This document shows, piece by piece, positions 36,661 through 51,600 of a DNA stretch of 64,000 nucleotides. Under the pieces are notes generated by a model. That model saw nothing but the letters and a program-made list of their open reading frames with translations, searched no databases and was not told where the DNA came from. Source of the stretch: Lichenostomus cassidix (Eukaryota > Chordata > Aves > Passeriformes > Meliphagidae). Position 1 is the first letter of the stretch. Every line of letters starts with the position of its first letter. The stretch lies in the NCBI GenBank assembly GCA_008360975.2, contig CM039182.1:24338324-24402323 (forward strand), read 5' to 3'. The translations under genes were made by a program, and so were the position numbers.

Positions 36661-39600
36661 TTTGCTGATGTCAAGCCACTAGGCACCCTATAGGGTCATG
36701 GTAGGAAAACAGTTACTTTGAGGTAGCAATTCATATAAAAGGTGCCTAAAATAGATAACAAAATCTTTCCTAAGAAGTAGTCATTTCTCAGCATTCATTG
36801 GAAAGGAGCCTACAGTGACTAATTCAAGTGCAGAAATCGGCTCTGTAGATGCCTGAAGGTAGATGGAATGAATCTCCCTTGAAGTCTCTGCTCATCAAGT
36901 CACCCTTGACTGAAGGAAGGCTCTGGGCTTCTCAGCAGCCAACCTCCTCAGCACATCCCAGCCAGCCTGGGGTCTGCCCAATGGCACTGTCAGCATGCAC
37001 TGTGACTTTCCCTCACCAGCTCCCTCCCGCTGGCCAAGTGGCTGCAGCAATGCTGGAAATCTCTTGATTTCTCTTCTGTTTGTTGCAAATCTCCCTCTGG
37101 TCTTTGCTTTGGGGCACTCAGGAGAGACCTGAGGGTGACCTTCTGCCACAAAGCATAATGACCAAAAGCAGGAATGAGCTGTGTGCATGTAATCAGCTGG
37201 AGAGAGATATGTACCAAGCCTGTGAGTGGAGGAAGGGAGCAAAGAGGGGAGACAAGGAAGGTCTTATGCTAATTAAGTCATTTAGACTCCTCTACAGTCA
37301 AGTGAAGAAAAGAAACCCTCAGTAAACACATCCAAGGGTGGATTTATTCAATCTGGGAAAGCATGCATGAAGTAGGACAAGTAGCAGCCTGTAGATGCCT
37401 AGGCTCCCTCTCTCCCTGTCTCTCCCGGCTGATGGAAATGAGACAACTTACTGAGAAATAACGGGAGCATTTAAATTACTGAAAGCAAAGAGAAATTTTT
37501 CTAGTAAAATTTTTGGAAGCTTTAAATCTTTCACTAGTAAAAGATGTACCCTTTACACGTGTTTCTGTATCACATATCATCATCTTTTTTAAAAGGTAAG
37601 ATACAGAAAGTATGTACACACAGATCTGGATTTCTCAACAAATGATTTCAAAATGCATCATTCTTCAGTCTTTAATGACTCACAACATATTTTACCAAAC
37701 AAACTTAAAAAAGCCAAAACTCTCTTTTTATCCAGATTTTACTCTCTCTTATAGTGATGTTAATCTGAAGTAAATCCAATATCTGCATTGCCAAAGTATT
37801 TACAATGAATTTACATGAAAGATTAAAGGTCAGTATATTATTCTGGAGCACTTCTGGGGATCTGATCTGACTAAATACAAAAACCTACAATGTAGGTGTG
37901 ATAGTTTTAAGTGGGCCCTTCAGTTCATGGAGGGCACAGAGAACCCCAGCCTCTGGAGGGCATTGAGGGCAAATCTGATCGACAGCTTGTGAGGAGTCAG
38001 GCAGTGCTCAGTGACCCAGAGCTGCTCTATAAATACTGAATGAAATTCAGAAGTGGACATGTGGGTGTGAAGACAAGGGAGATGTTGCTATTTTTTAACT
38101 GTAGAAACAAGCAGAAGATGTCAACACAGTGTGGAAAGGCTCAAGTCTAATGAGATCTTGAACCAAACTTGTTGGTTTTGCTGAATGCAGATCTTAAGAC
38201 TGGGTTAATGTAAAGGCCACATCCATCAGATTGCTGCTGACGTATAAGTGCTGAACTAGCTTCAGGTAAAAATAAAAACTGGCAGGCAAGAAAGCTGCTT
38301 CCCACAAAACTAGGCAGAAATCACAAGCAAAGCCTGTGGTTTGCTTGCTGAAAGATGAGGGGAAAAGCTTCTAAATCTGCAGATCATAGAAATGACAAGA
38401 TTCTCTACAAATGCTGTGGCCTAAAACCACTTTAACCCTGTTAGCTGATCAAAGGGAAATTGCAGATGGCCTGCTCAAATAGCTTGGCAATTTCTTAAAG
38501 CTTGCATTCTTTAGCCCTGCTAGAGTTAAAAGCCACTTCTCAGCTTGCCATTCAAAAAACATCTGAGCCATTGTCACAGGGCAAGGCAAATCCCCTGCTT
38601 ACACCCCACCACTGCACATAAACACAGTGTCACCAACCAGTTAGAAAACATGACTTCACTACTATCACCTAATAAAGAGGTTGATACCTCAAGGCATTCA
38701 AGAAGACAGATGCATAGTGCGTTTCACAATGAAAAAGTCAGAAACACTCCTGCAGTGACACCAAGGTATATTGATTTTCTCAGCTGCTAAGAAAAATGCC
38801 TGTCACAATGACATTAGTGGATTTGTGGGTGAGGGCGTTCAAAAGGCTTTTGCAGAAGCAGCCTGGCTTTTAGCCCTGTCCTGCTTCAAAGAGTGTAAAA
38901 ACTCTACCTGGCCTTTGCGGGGCTGGCTGAAGATTCCAGCCTGCCAGCCATGAGCAGCCCAGAGGCACATGCATAAATGTGGGTATGCAAATAAATTTCT
39001 GAGTATATTTTGGTTCTTTCGTGATGGTGTGAGGTAAAGAAAAGGTTCTTAGTGATGACAAGATGTCAGAACATGTCACTGTCAAAAACAGCCCCGAGCA
39101 AGGCTATGTCCTAGCCCAGCTCTTGTTTACTGCCTTTATGCAGCAGTTTTTGTTGCTGCATCTAGAAGCAGAGTCAAAGCAAGCTGCTTTAATTATTTTA
39201 TAGGTGGCAGAATTGCTAAACTGGAGGGATGCCAGGCTAAATCGAAAGTCAGAAAGGTCCTCTCAGGCAATCTGCCCTTTGGTGCTGACAGTGTGCTGGG
39301 TATGCAGGATACTACTGGTGGTTTTGGCTGCACTGCCACTGCTCAGCCCTGTCACAAACATAAAGAAAATAATGCTGTCTTTTTCCAGCCAGAAGCATGC
39401 TGAGCCAGTAGTGTGCCTTGGCAGTACAATCCTTCAGTCTTGCAGGTGAAATTCTGCTATCGTGTCAGCAAGCTCTTCAAACACTGACTGATAATGTTGT
39501 TCAGCTGAGGGAGAGGACCATGTGGCTTTTGAAAGATTAAAGCTGCTCATGAAAGCAAAGAGGTTCCTGACTTCAAACACAAGTAAAGGAGAGCATGTTC

Positions 39601-42600
39601 CTGTCATTATCACTCCTCTGTACAGTAGGACTCAGGCAATGCACAACAGTTGCTCTGAATCTCAGCCCACTCTATGTGCACTACTTTCATGCACTTGCAA
39701 ATAAAAAACCAAAAGTCAATGCCCTGAGTGCTGATATTTGATCCACTGTCAACTATAAACCACTGCCAAAGACTCTTGCAGTCTTAGGTATGCTAGTGTG
39801 TGAGCATTGGTGCTTACATCACATATAAGTGTTGCACATAGCTGTGTTCTGGGGCAGAAGGTGAAATACAGTCCAACAAAAGTGCATCCAGCACTGATTT
39901 TTAATTCTAGCATCAGTTTCACAAAACAAGAGGCTCACTGCTGGCTTCTGTGATAAAGACAGGCACTGATGCCACCACAACATCTCACCTACATGGGACA
40001 ACCCAACAGCACAGAAAAGGACTAAGAGGGAAAGGCCCAATTAAGCTTATCCAGTGCTACCCCTATTAATTTATGCATAGAAACTCCCAGTGAAATTTCT
40101 CAAAGGAGGAAAAAAATTACAAAGCTGAATTTTCAGGATATAGTATCTCAGTAAAAAGATACAAAGCAAGATCTAGAAATACAGATTTCAAAAGACTTCA
40201 GCACAAAGGGAGAAAATAACCTTGACTTATAAATATAGCAACAAACAAGAAAATCTGTTAAACACATTATGCCGTTTTCTGCTATAGCAAAGTGTAACCA
40301 TGATAAAGAGTTTGAGTATATAAAGCTTATTTATAAAATGTGGACCTCTCAAATGGTATTGGTACTATGAAGCATAAAGAAAACAAGAGGAATTGAATTC
40401 TAAAAAGAACATAGAAGTGCACATTTCTTCATAGTTCATGAACTATATTTCCTACACCTGGTTTCTCACTTTCTGGGTTGCCCCACGTCTATCTGGCCTA
40501 ACTGAAGATTTACATCACTGTAATCCCAGTATAACAGCACCTAGAATAATTAAATGTTATGTAACTGTTCTAAGTCCTGGTACTGGTGTTACTGGGGCTG
40601 CTTCAAATACACGAGTGTAGATGTTGGTTATGGAGGTTCTTAAATGACACAAAGGTAAGTAGACCTTCAAACTGACTGTAGTGGTGGAATAATCATCAAT
40701 TCCAATGCTGTGAAATGCACTTCATACTTCTTCATTGGAGAGGTGATGGCCTGAAACTGTACAAATGGATTGGGACTGTATGCAAATTGTAGCTAGAATA
40801 TTTGGGGTTTCAGATAACTAGGAGCAGCAGAGACCCAAATTAACATCCTTGTCTCTGGGTGAGATGGCATCAGGGGCTCAGTAGCTCAGTTTGGCCTGAT
40901 CTCCCTGTGCTCACTGAGTGACAGAGCCACACTCCTGTCGTGTTGGCTGCTTCATATTTGACTTCATGTTCACCTATAGTCATTCAGGCAGAGCAAGTAC
41001 TGTGAGGGAGCTCAGAGAGGTTGAATTGAGGTCTCTCCTTCACCAGGGAGGCATCACAGATGCAGGGAGAAGCCAGAGCTGCTGTGGTAGGGAGGCCATA
41101 TATATGTATAAAACCACACACATGCACCCACTGCTTGTTTTATTGCCAGTGTATAAAACCAAGTGCTGACAAACCTGAGAGCAGCCCTGCAATTAGCAGC
41201 CAGTTCCTTTAGCATGGAGAGTATCCTTTGCAGGAGAAGTACTTTGGAGGCCAAGACAGCAAGGTAGAAGAGCCAGGACATGAGAAGTAAAAGAATTAAT
41301 TTTGCTTACATTTTTTGGGAGCTTTAACTAACTGCAGTTTTAACAGATACCTGTCGGCCAGACTGTGTTGCTGCAAGCCCAGCCTATGAGCCTGCCTAAG
41401 CATGAGCAAGGGGAATGACATATCCTTATCATTGTTTTCAGTGTGAAGAGCTTTACACTGGTATTTGATTGGTTTTGTTTGTGCCTGGATTTGTTTTCTG
41501 AATTTTCAAACCCTTCTGGTAAAAATGATATGAACACTAAATACAGTCATAAAATTACAACTTACAAAAAAAATACTATGATCTGATCCTTTGGGTAAAC
41601 AAGGTGGGAGAGACTACTAAGTAATATAGAGTGTGCACTTAGTGTCTACACAGAGTATGATTATTGACCCTTCACTAGAATTAAGATAAAAATAAACATA
41701 AAATCTTCCAGCTAAGGTTTAGTTAGCTAAAAGAGCAAACTGAAAACAATAATATCACTGTAGATGAGGCTGTCTAAATCATGCTTACAGTAAACCTGAA
41801 AAAATCAAGAGATTTTTTGTACAATCTTGTACAAAATCAAGCTGATTTTTGTACAATTTAGCATTGTACAGCTAAAAAAGTAATTCTACCAATTTGCACT
41901 TATATTCTTAATAATTGTCTTAAAAAATACTTTCAGGTGTAACAATATATAGATATATATTGCTGTACACTGTTATAACAGCATGTAGCCATATAAAGGT
42001 TTAATTCATGTGCAATCATAAGCTGTCTAACTTTTCTTTCAAGCATAAACTATGAACAGATAATGTGAAAAAGACTGTAGGACTTAAACCAGCACTTACT
42101 GAAATCCTTGAGAGCTGCTACATCATAGCTTCTCCTCTGCAACATGTGCCAAAGAGCAAAGAATGTGGCCTTGGTAGCTCCAGAGCCTTTGCAGCATCCA
42201 AAAACAACACCGTCTACCCCCACCTTCTGCACTCTGCTTTTGTGGAGGAGGTGTCACATGAGTGGCCAAGGAACAAGGCACCCACGGGATGCCCCAGAGC
42301 ACTGCCAGAGACTGTCTGTCTCACTCTCAACTTAATTCATCTCAAGAGCAGGTTGTACATGAATCTCATCAGGCTCTGAAGTACCTTCTAGAAGGAAAAC
42401 AAAGTGGAGCTAGAGAGTGCACAGCATGGAGTATGGCACACTTGACACCTAGAAACACTGCACTTCTCCTCATCTCCAGGAGTACCCTGGGTGGCTGGTC
42501 CCAGCAGCCCTCCAGCAGGAAGACAGCTTGAGTATGTGGTATCAAAACTGCCATAATTTGGGTGACACCAGTTTTTAGGAGACACTGTGCACATTTTCTT

Positions 42601-45600
42601 CTGTGGTTCACCCTCTGTTCTAACATGAGCAGAAATTTGAAATCTAAAAGCAAACTATTATATAGTAAGAAAGCAGCAATGATTATATTTTCAACATTTG
42701 ATTAGCATCTTTGAGAGTAGCTTAATATTTCTGATCAAAGTGTGGAGCTACACACAGTGCAGACCGTGTTCCAAATTTTGAGCACATTAATTTGGCTTAT
42801 AAATACCAGCACCATGAACAAGAAATAAGGCCATGTACTTTCATCTCTCAGCAATCTACAGTGGTTAGAAGGCTGTAGAGCACTCCAGTACCACCTGTTA
42901 AAACATTTTTGTGATCTACTACTAAGGTCTCATCTCACTATGTACATTCTGATTTTTTAAGTTCTATATCCATAGAAGTGGGTTTGGCAGTTGGGTTTTG
43001 GTTTTTTCACATTAGCAGCTTCAAAACTTGTTGAATTCACATTTTCTTGTAACCTAGTGGCACAAGTTTACAATTCAGTAAAATTGCACGTGGTTGAAAC
43101 TTTCAACCCTCTTCCTTAAAAGCCTAGGTGGAGCTTCAACAGTTGTGTAAAGTACCTTCATTGACACAACTAACTGCTAGCCAAAGCGCAGAAGAAAATA
43201 TGGGCAGGTGAGTCTGCTGGCCTCAGGCTGGCCTAGGAGCTTCTCTGCACAGCAGGTCAGATGCAGCCACAGACATTTGTGTGCTTTAGAGAGAGCAAAG
43301 GAAAGGAAACCTATCATGCCTGGCATCCTCAGCTGGAGACTCACACCACTGGCTCTTGCTTGCAGCTTTCTCAAAGTTTTGTGCCAAGAGTGCAGTTTTG
43401 CTTTGAGTCCTTAAACACCTAAAGACTCTTATGTTTTATGGAGATGGTTGAGGGATTTGTCTCCATTTCCCACTCTTTTTCTTCCCCTAGGAGTACACTG
43501 GACACTTTCAGGTGCAGATGCCACCAGATTGCCAACACAGTGCCGTGTGTGCCTCCCAGGGTGTTGGTCACAAGCAGGCTTTGGGTGTTGGGAGGGAATG
43601 GTTTGGCACGGAGTTCACTGGGAGCCACAAGCCTCCTTCCACCCCTCACCTGCCCTGGGGATCACCTGTATTTAGTCCCACAGGCACCAATGGCCAAACT
43701 GGGGCAAACCAAGCATTTGGACCTCTCCAATCTGGGACATTTTTTTCTCTTTGAACTGCACACTTTGATATCAAATAGCAGTCACAAAACTGCACATTAT
43801 CACAGAAACCTTCCTCAAAGTGTTTCCTCTGAGATTCATTAGATCACAAGCACTTTGGATATTTACTCTCACTTTTTGCAGTACCAACTATCTTAGAGTT
43901 TCTAACGTGAATAATGCATATCACTTGTAAGATAGTAAGTCAGAATTCTATAACTAGGGTTTGAGGAAATTTGTCTTTCAGCAGGTCATTTCAAATAAGA
44001 CCAAGAAAGAACGTCCTTAGAAGGAGAAGTCATATTTTTCTTCTAAAGGGAATTCTCTGACTTCAATTGCAGACCTCTCCTCCAGGAATCAGGCATATCT
44101 GTATGATGACCAGATCTTTCAGTGCACTTTCAATTGACTCAGATGTGAGCAGTTATATGTGTTAAGAAAAAAAAATGTAGTTTGCTGAATAGCACAACAG
44201 ATTTTTTATCACAATTTCATTTAAGTGTTAAGTAAGTAAAAAAATTGATTAATAAAAGGAGAACAGTAGTGCTCTATTTCTGGATAGTGTTTGAAAGCAG
44301 TTTCTAACATCACCATGGCACATACCTTATTTACTAATTAACTTTTATTTCTGCATGTTATTACTAAACATGTTTTAAAAATCAACTCACTTATCTAAAT
44401 ATTCGTTAAATTACTGCCTTTGACAAACATCTATAATTTACTACTAAAAACACTCTCTTATGGAGGATTATTTGTAACCCTCTTTTATCTGGCTTACTTT
44501 ATAACCAGATTTATAACCCAGATTATATTTGGTTTACTTTACACTTAATGTTTCCAGAGTATGTCTGATCTGGTTTTGATTTCCATCTTCCGACAAGCGA
44601 AGTTGCGTCCTACAGGTGTTTCCACAGATGCATGCAGCAAACAGTGTGACAAACTCAAGAGTCAGATGTTTATACTGTAGGTATCAATGTTTGGGCAAAG
44701 AAGGAAAAATATTTTCTTGTCTGAGCTGAGCATTGGCATGCTGTAAAAGTCACATAATCCTCCAAACTATCTCACTCTGGCTTGTGTCTGTGTTTGAATA
44801 GTTTTATTTGCTTCTCTGTGCCTACCAAGGAAACAATAGTCTCATATTGAGAAAGACGATGGCAGAAGTGAGTTATTGGATCTCCTCTCTCTTCTTATCG
44901 TTGCTTCAGAAATGTGCTTGTGTCTCTCTCCATGTGAAAATCTTCCTTAGAGAGGATACAGCAATGTTCTGGCTCTTTAGCCTGTTCTTCTCTTGGAGAA
45001 GTTACATATTTCAAGCAGGAATAAAAACACCACTCTAAGTCACCATTTCTCAGAAGGAAGTACATTATTGACAAGATTTGTGCTGCAACAGAGTGATAAG
45101 TGGGTTGATTTTTTTAAAGGCTTAGTTATAAAAATCTTCCTGAAATATCGAGAATTTTCTCCAAGTGCTTTTCACTTTTAGATGTAATTCACCAGATCTT
45201 TGACATGACTATATTGATCCTAAAAGGTGTCAGACTCCCAGGGCTTTGGATATTTCAAGACTCCTTCTTATATTAGGTCTGGTTAATCTGTTGATGACAA
45301 AGAAACTGTACTGTGCAGTACTGTATTTTCCTGTTTCTTACATAATGATTTAAAAGGAAAAGCCAAATTGTGATCTTTATTTTAAACTCTGTTAGAGTTC
45401 TAAATTATTTAATTGAGAATATGGTTGGAAAAGGAAAGACTATAAAAAGAATAAAAAATTAGTTAAATGGGGACTTGGAGCAGAGAATGCTGGAGAAAAA
45501 AATAAAATGAAGCAAAAATAAAGTCTACATCCAAAGCCTAGACAAAGCTACAGAGAAAGTTGTGATTGGTCACTATGGCAACAGATTTTTAAATGGAAAT

Positions 45601-48600
45601 AAAATGCTTTTAATACTGCAGGCACATTTTTCTATACAGATCTAGTAAATTAACTCAGGCTCGTTAAAGTGAACATAATTTTACAGTATGTATTCTATAT
45701 AATGTTGAAAACAGCAGTTCACAGAAAAATCAAAATATAAATAGCTGTAAGATATTGATGTTTTTACCATACTACTGGTTTAGCCATTCAGAGGCTCAGG
45801 AGGTAAATGGTAACATTAGTTATTTTCTTTCCTCAGGGAATATTTTAATAACTGGTGTAAATCAAGGCAACTGTAAGTTTAAATGAGAAATAAATGCTTT
45901 TATTTTCTTGGCTTTTGTACTAATGGATTTGAGGTGGTGAATAAACATATTAAGCTCCATTCCATGATGTAAGAATTTGTTCATACACCCTCCACTCTGC
46001 ACTGATGGAGGTGATTCACTTCTCACCCCTTTGCTCCACATCCCACACAACAGCATCAAAGTCGAGCCACCCTTGCATCATTCCTGCACATTTTGGATGT
46101 TTGTCAACAAGAGCTGGAATTCCTGCCGTTGGAGCAGGATTTATCCTGACCATGGCCAATAAAAACAGCATCTAAGATAATGTGCATGCCCTGGTTTAGA
46201 CTAACACAACCATATTGCCACTTCTGCACCTTCGAACTCGATCTGCTGTGCTCGGGGACAGTAGATGGCAATACCCTGGATTAACAAGCTTAACAGCTTC
46301 CCTTGCTTAGAAATGGAGCAAGCAGCCACCGTGTATCAGTGACTGATTTATCAGCATAGGGTGGGAAGCACAGGCAACAGCAGAGATTGAACACATTAAT
46401 CAAAAGCACTGGCACAACCCTGTGGGCACACAGAGATTACGAAGCCACATCAGACCTGCACTGTCCCTGCCTCTCTGCTGCCTCCAGCCATGTTTGTGAT
46501 GCACTGCTTAATTTGTGATATCTCCTCTTCCCTCTCCACACATTCACCCTGTTGGCAGATTCTTCCATATGCTTTATTTCAGCATTGCTTCAAATTCAGT
46601 CCTTCAGAGCAGGAATAGTTAGATTACCAGGCCAGAAAAGAGCTGGCTCTTTTGTGGCTGTTCAAAGAATACCAGTACTGCTTTTGCTAAAAGTGTTCAT
46701 ATTCCTTCCTACATCTGCATTTTGATCCAAAAGGACTGGAATTTTAGAGCTGTTTTGGAACTGGAGATCCTTTCACACTTTGGCTGTTTGCCTGTCCTAA
46801 AACTCCTGTCACTGTATTCAATATATAATATCAAGAAAATAATTTAATGTATAGGAACTATCTCACAGACACCATCTCAGCTCCACACAGATTTCATTTT
46901 GACAGGGAAGGCAAAAATTGTTGGGAAGAGCCTCATGAGGATTTCTCATTTTGAGCCTGCTGCTGCTATGGTTCAGCCCCAGCAGGGAGCCCAGCCAAGC
47001 AGCAGCATCCAGGCATCAGGGTGGGTAGGGAAGATGCAGCTGCCTGCAAGGCACTTTCTATGGGCAGTGAATTATTTTTGCTCTGAAGGAATACTTGTCT
47101 TTAAAGTACTGCTTTCCACAGGCTTAACTGAAACCACAGTCTGTGCCTCACTGCATCAGGAGGAAAGAAGGGGTAGAGATCCACCATTCACATTTAAATT
47201 TGGCTGCAGAGTCCTACTGTTTTAAATACTGTCAGATACTCTGAAATCAAACTGCAAAAAACATGAGGGAATTTTCCAGCAAGAACAGCTAGGAAAAATT
47301 TGTCTTCCCCATGTCTTGAAAATATTGTCTACTTGATTTTAAATTCTGTCTGTGTACATGCTTCATGTTTACAACACTCACACCCTTCAAATCAAAAAGA
47401 ACCTTCAAGCATTCTATCTTGGTATCTATGGTATTTCTGTTAATGGTTTTGTAGAGTAAGCACATTTTGTTCACACTTTTTATAGGACAATAACCTAATA
47501 ATTATCTTAGTGACAATTTTTGAAAGACTATTCCACATTTTTAAATATTCTAAATTTAAGAGCTAACACTCTAATGTCAATAGCTAATCCAGCCCTGAGC
47601 TTCTGAACATGTTGATAAATACACTGATAGCAGGAATTGGAACAATGTGCAGGAAGAAATGGAATGGATCCCTGGGGCTGAAGATAGGAACAGCAGGCAC
47701 AAAAGCCAAAACAAAACCTCTGGAAGGATGTGTAAGCTTTCACCATGAAGTCTTCAGACATGAAGCTCCATGAAAACAAAATTCCGGATTGTTGCCATCC
47801 CCTTTGATTTTGTAACATGTGTGTACCTTAAGGCTTAAGCATGTCACTTGCTCCATATTTCTAAATTATTCTTGCTTTACTGAAAACAAACCTACAAGGC
47901 CCCAACTCCCCTAGGCATATAGGTTCCCAGTGCCTGGGAATTTTACTTCAGTGGCTTCAGAAGTTTAAGTCTAAATGTCTTTGAGTATCTGAGATTGTTT
48001 CCATCCCTTGCAAATGAGAACAAAAGTGAAATAATGTAACAAAGGACAAGAAGAGGATTCCAAACTAATGATACTACGAAGGTTACAGGTTAACCAGCCA
48101 CAGAGATGAATTTACAGAGAAAATTCTTCTCAAAAGATGATTTACAGCTGAGCACCTGGAGAAGACAGTTTGCACCTGGCAGAGCTAAAGGACTTTTTTC
48201 CTAATAAGAAATAAAGCAAGAAGCATGGAAATGATTTATGTAATTTTCACACTCAGAGTCAGCATCCTGGAAAAGGAAAATCAGATAAAATATAATGATG
48301 GCTAAAGCTGGCAGAAAGATGTGCAGGAGTAAAAAAAAAAAAAAAATCAATATTAATATTAGCACAAAAAAATAAAAGTGCGAAATGAATGAGTAAGAGG
48401 GCTGTACTTAATCCAGTTTGGGAACTGAGAGCTGTCAAGAAACAAGGGATATACTTGGCAACACAAAGAATATACAAGGTAACATTGCCCACGGAGTGGG
48501 CAGCAGCGTGGCAGACTCGGTCTGATGCTGCAGATGCTCTAAGGGCCACGGCAGAGCGAGGGGGTTGTGATCACTCCTGCAACAGTGTTTGTACAAGCAT

Positions 48601-51600
48601 GCGCTGTTCAGAAGAGATCAAAGTGTGGGATTAACTCAAGGATCTGTTTTTTGCTTCAGGCTCACAGATCTGATGTTCAGTACATTTCCCTCTTTAGCAT
48701 TCAAGGCTGCAGAGCAGAGCAGAGCAGACTGCTTCACAGGGAGGTGCTCCCGTTGCTGAAGCCACTCCTGGAAGCCAGCTGGCCACCGACCTCCCTGGCC
48801 AGGTGTGCTGGGACACTGCTGCAAGGCAGGCCCCTCTGGAGCTGGGGAGAGGAGTATGTTTGTGATGAGACCTGCCTGGGTGATCCTGCACCTACTGCTG
48901 CTCCCTGCTGCCCCACGGCACTGCCACTTGAAGGGCTGCTGCAGAACAGGCTGCCTGGCCTGGGACTGCCAGGGGACTGCCACAATCTTCAGTGTCACAA
49001 CTTGGAGCAGCCCCACGGCTCTGCTTGCATCATCACATTTCTTAGGGAGCATTTCTCCTTTTGCTGGCTTCTTGCCTGCCCAGCATAGAGTTCAGGATGT
49101 AGGTTTTCACCTCCAAACTCCATTCGAACTTTTCCCAGCACTGCTGTGAGTTATGTGGCTGCCAACAGATGACTGCTCTACATCAGCAAGTGCCAGTGGA
49201 GGGGCCTTGGCTCCTCAGGAATCATGCTCTGCACAGTCTGCCAGTACATCTTTCCTTGCTCTCTTGCTTAAGCCTATCTTTGTCTCCTCATGAGCAGCCC
49301 CAGCTCTGACATTCATATGCAGTCCTGTGCCACCCATCATCCGTCTCATATCACCACCTCAATGGTGCTCATGTAATCACCTCCAGGCAGCTTTCACCTG
49401 CTCAGCTTGGCTGCTTGTTGCCCAGCCTAATAAAGGACATGACCCACTGAAATCAGTGGAAACATCTCCCTTGACCTCAGTGGGCTTTAGAATGAGCCTG
49501 TGATGATGCTGATGGAGAGGGTACCCAGCAATCCAACTGAAGCCAGGGACAAGGGTCCCATCACCAGGAGTGGGAAGCAGAGACACCTCCAGAGGTTGTC
49601 TGCTCTTCTCTTGTTTGCTGTGTAATCTTCACGACTGCTCCTTCTGACCTGCTGTTGACACTTTTGAGGGGTGGATCCAGCCTGGCCTCCTGAGGTGCAG
49701 GTGTTTGTGTGCCTGTGGCTTATCCTGTGTTGCATGGCACTATGTGGAGCAGAAAGAAGTGCTGGGGGTACAAGCTGCCTCCCTGGCAAAAATGTGCCTT
49801 TGTGTTAGCTCTGTAATTTAGACAACTGATCCTATACTTGCAAATCACATTTTTTAGTGGATACACTGTGTGAATGCACAGTGCCCATGGCAGTGGCCTC
49901 AAGTATAACTTGTAAATATTGTAAATGCTATAACCGTTATTTATATTAACCAAAGGATGAGGCTTTGTTTCACAGTAAATTGTTCAGAATATTTGGCATA
50001 CCTGGGGATTGTATTACATCAGTGTTGACTTTCAAAATCCAACTGCCACCTTGTGGTACAGTGAGGGAGAACTCTGCAGGAAACTGTACAGACAATAAAA
50101 ACACAGATGTATAGAAAAAACTGATCCCTTTGGTCCCCCCCATGACTTACAGTATTTGCGTATTCTTAAATATGTTTTGATTATACTTCAGAAAAATTAA
50201 TAGAAATCCTTATGTTGTGCTATAAGAAGACTATCTAACTTTTTTTGATTGTTTGTCAATTCAAAACATAAAAACATTTCCTCATTCTTGTGTGTAATTA
50301 TACTGAAACCACACATATGAGTAGATTTTTTCAAGATTAGACCCAAATGCTGCTTACAGGAAAACACTAACTACAAAGGCTATATAGGTATCATATAGGC
50401 TATATAGGTTTCTATAATTGTTTCCTTTCTCTCATTTTAACTTAATAATATTAAGAAAAATTTTGTGAGAGTCAGAGCAGGGCCACACAAATTGCTGAAG
50501 GTGAGCAAGTTGTAATGCATCATCTGTTCTGAGGTGCCGTTCTTTCCTATGCATGCTCTTGGGCCATGACAAATGCAACGTAATTTTAATCAGCTTTCTC
50601 TTTCACTGTGGGCCAAGCCAGCACAAATTACTTCACCTTGCTTGTCAACCAAGAGCAAGCACGATGGATCAGCAGATGTGCAGTAATCTGTTACAGCAAT
50701 GTCAGTGCTTGTGCATGGCAGCCTTTGAGCAGCAGAGAGGCACAGAGATGTCCCAGCACAACCCTTTCAGCCAGATTGAACGTCCTCCTGTAGTTTAATA
50801 CTATTTATGAAAGATGATAGATAAAAATCTAGTCCACTCCAAATCGAAAGTGTAGCTGAGGTGAGTAATTGATTGCCGCCACATACCAGCTCTTTGTGCA
50901 TCCACGAATTTCCAGGAATATAGAGGTTTAACAATAAAGTTGCAGGTAACAAGAGGCTATAAGATCTGGAGTTCACATCTTGTTCCTCTCCTCATACCAC
51001 ACAAGCATCGACACTTTTTTTAAAGCCTGAAGTCATCCACTACTGAAAGTAATATAGTAAGGGGGTTCTGCAAGAGGGAATGTAAAGGTATGAAGAGCCT
51101 AATGCTGACTCTACTCTTAAGCCTCAAAAGACACAGATGAGCTGCCAAAGCACCAGTGCAAGCCATTTTCCTTCCCACTGTATCTACTACAATGTACATT
51201 ACCTCAGGGAATTAGTTTTTCTAAAATATTTTTCATTCGAAAGTACATAGGTAGAAGGAACTCACAAATATGAGCTGCTGCTGGTACCACTTTTGTTGAG
51301 CACTGCTTGCAGGAGAGAGCTGGTGAGCATTCCCATGTACAGGGGTCCTGCAGGTCCTCATGGGGCTGCCTGAGGAACCTGTCCTCTGGAAACTGTTCAA
51401 GCAGAGATGCTGCTCTGACTTCCACTGTCACCTAGCTCACGTCCACCAGCCCACTTGGCAGCCAAACTCACAGGAAGGAGAAACATGAAGATTTCTTTGT
51501 AATGGTTGTGGTGGTATCTACTTTGCTGGGTGATTTAAATCAAGGGTAAATAGTGTCCTTCTAGCTATGGTCTCATCCAGCAGCCCAAGTGGATGCAGCT

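Noticed and set aside
48567..49149. Overlapping open frames of 114-173 codons on both strands between PON2 and ASB4
   Set aside because: Open in several frames at once, as expected of GC-rich noncoding DNA. No recognisable protein.
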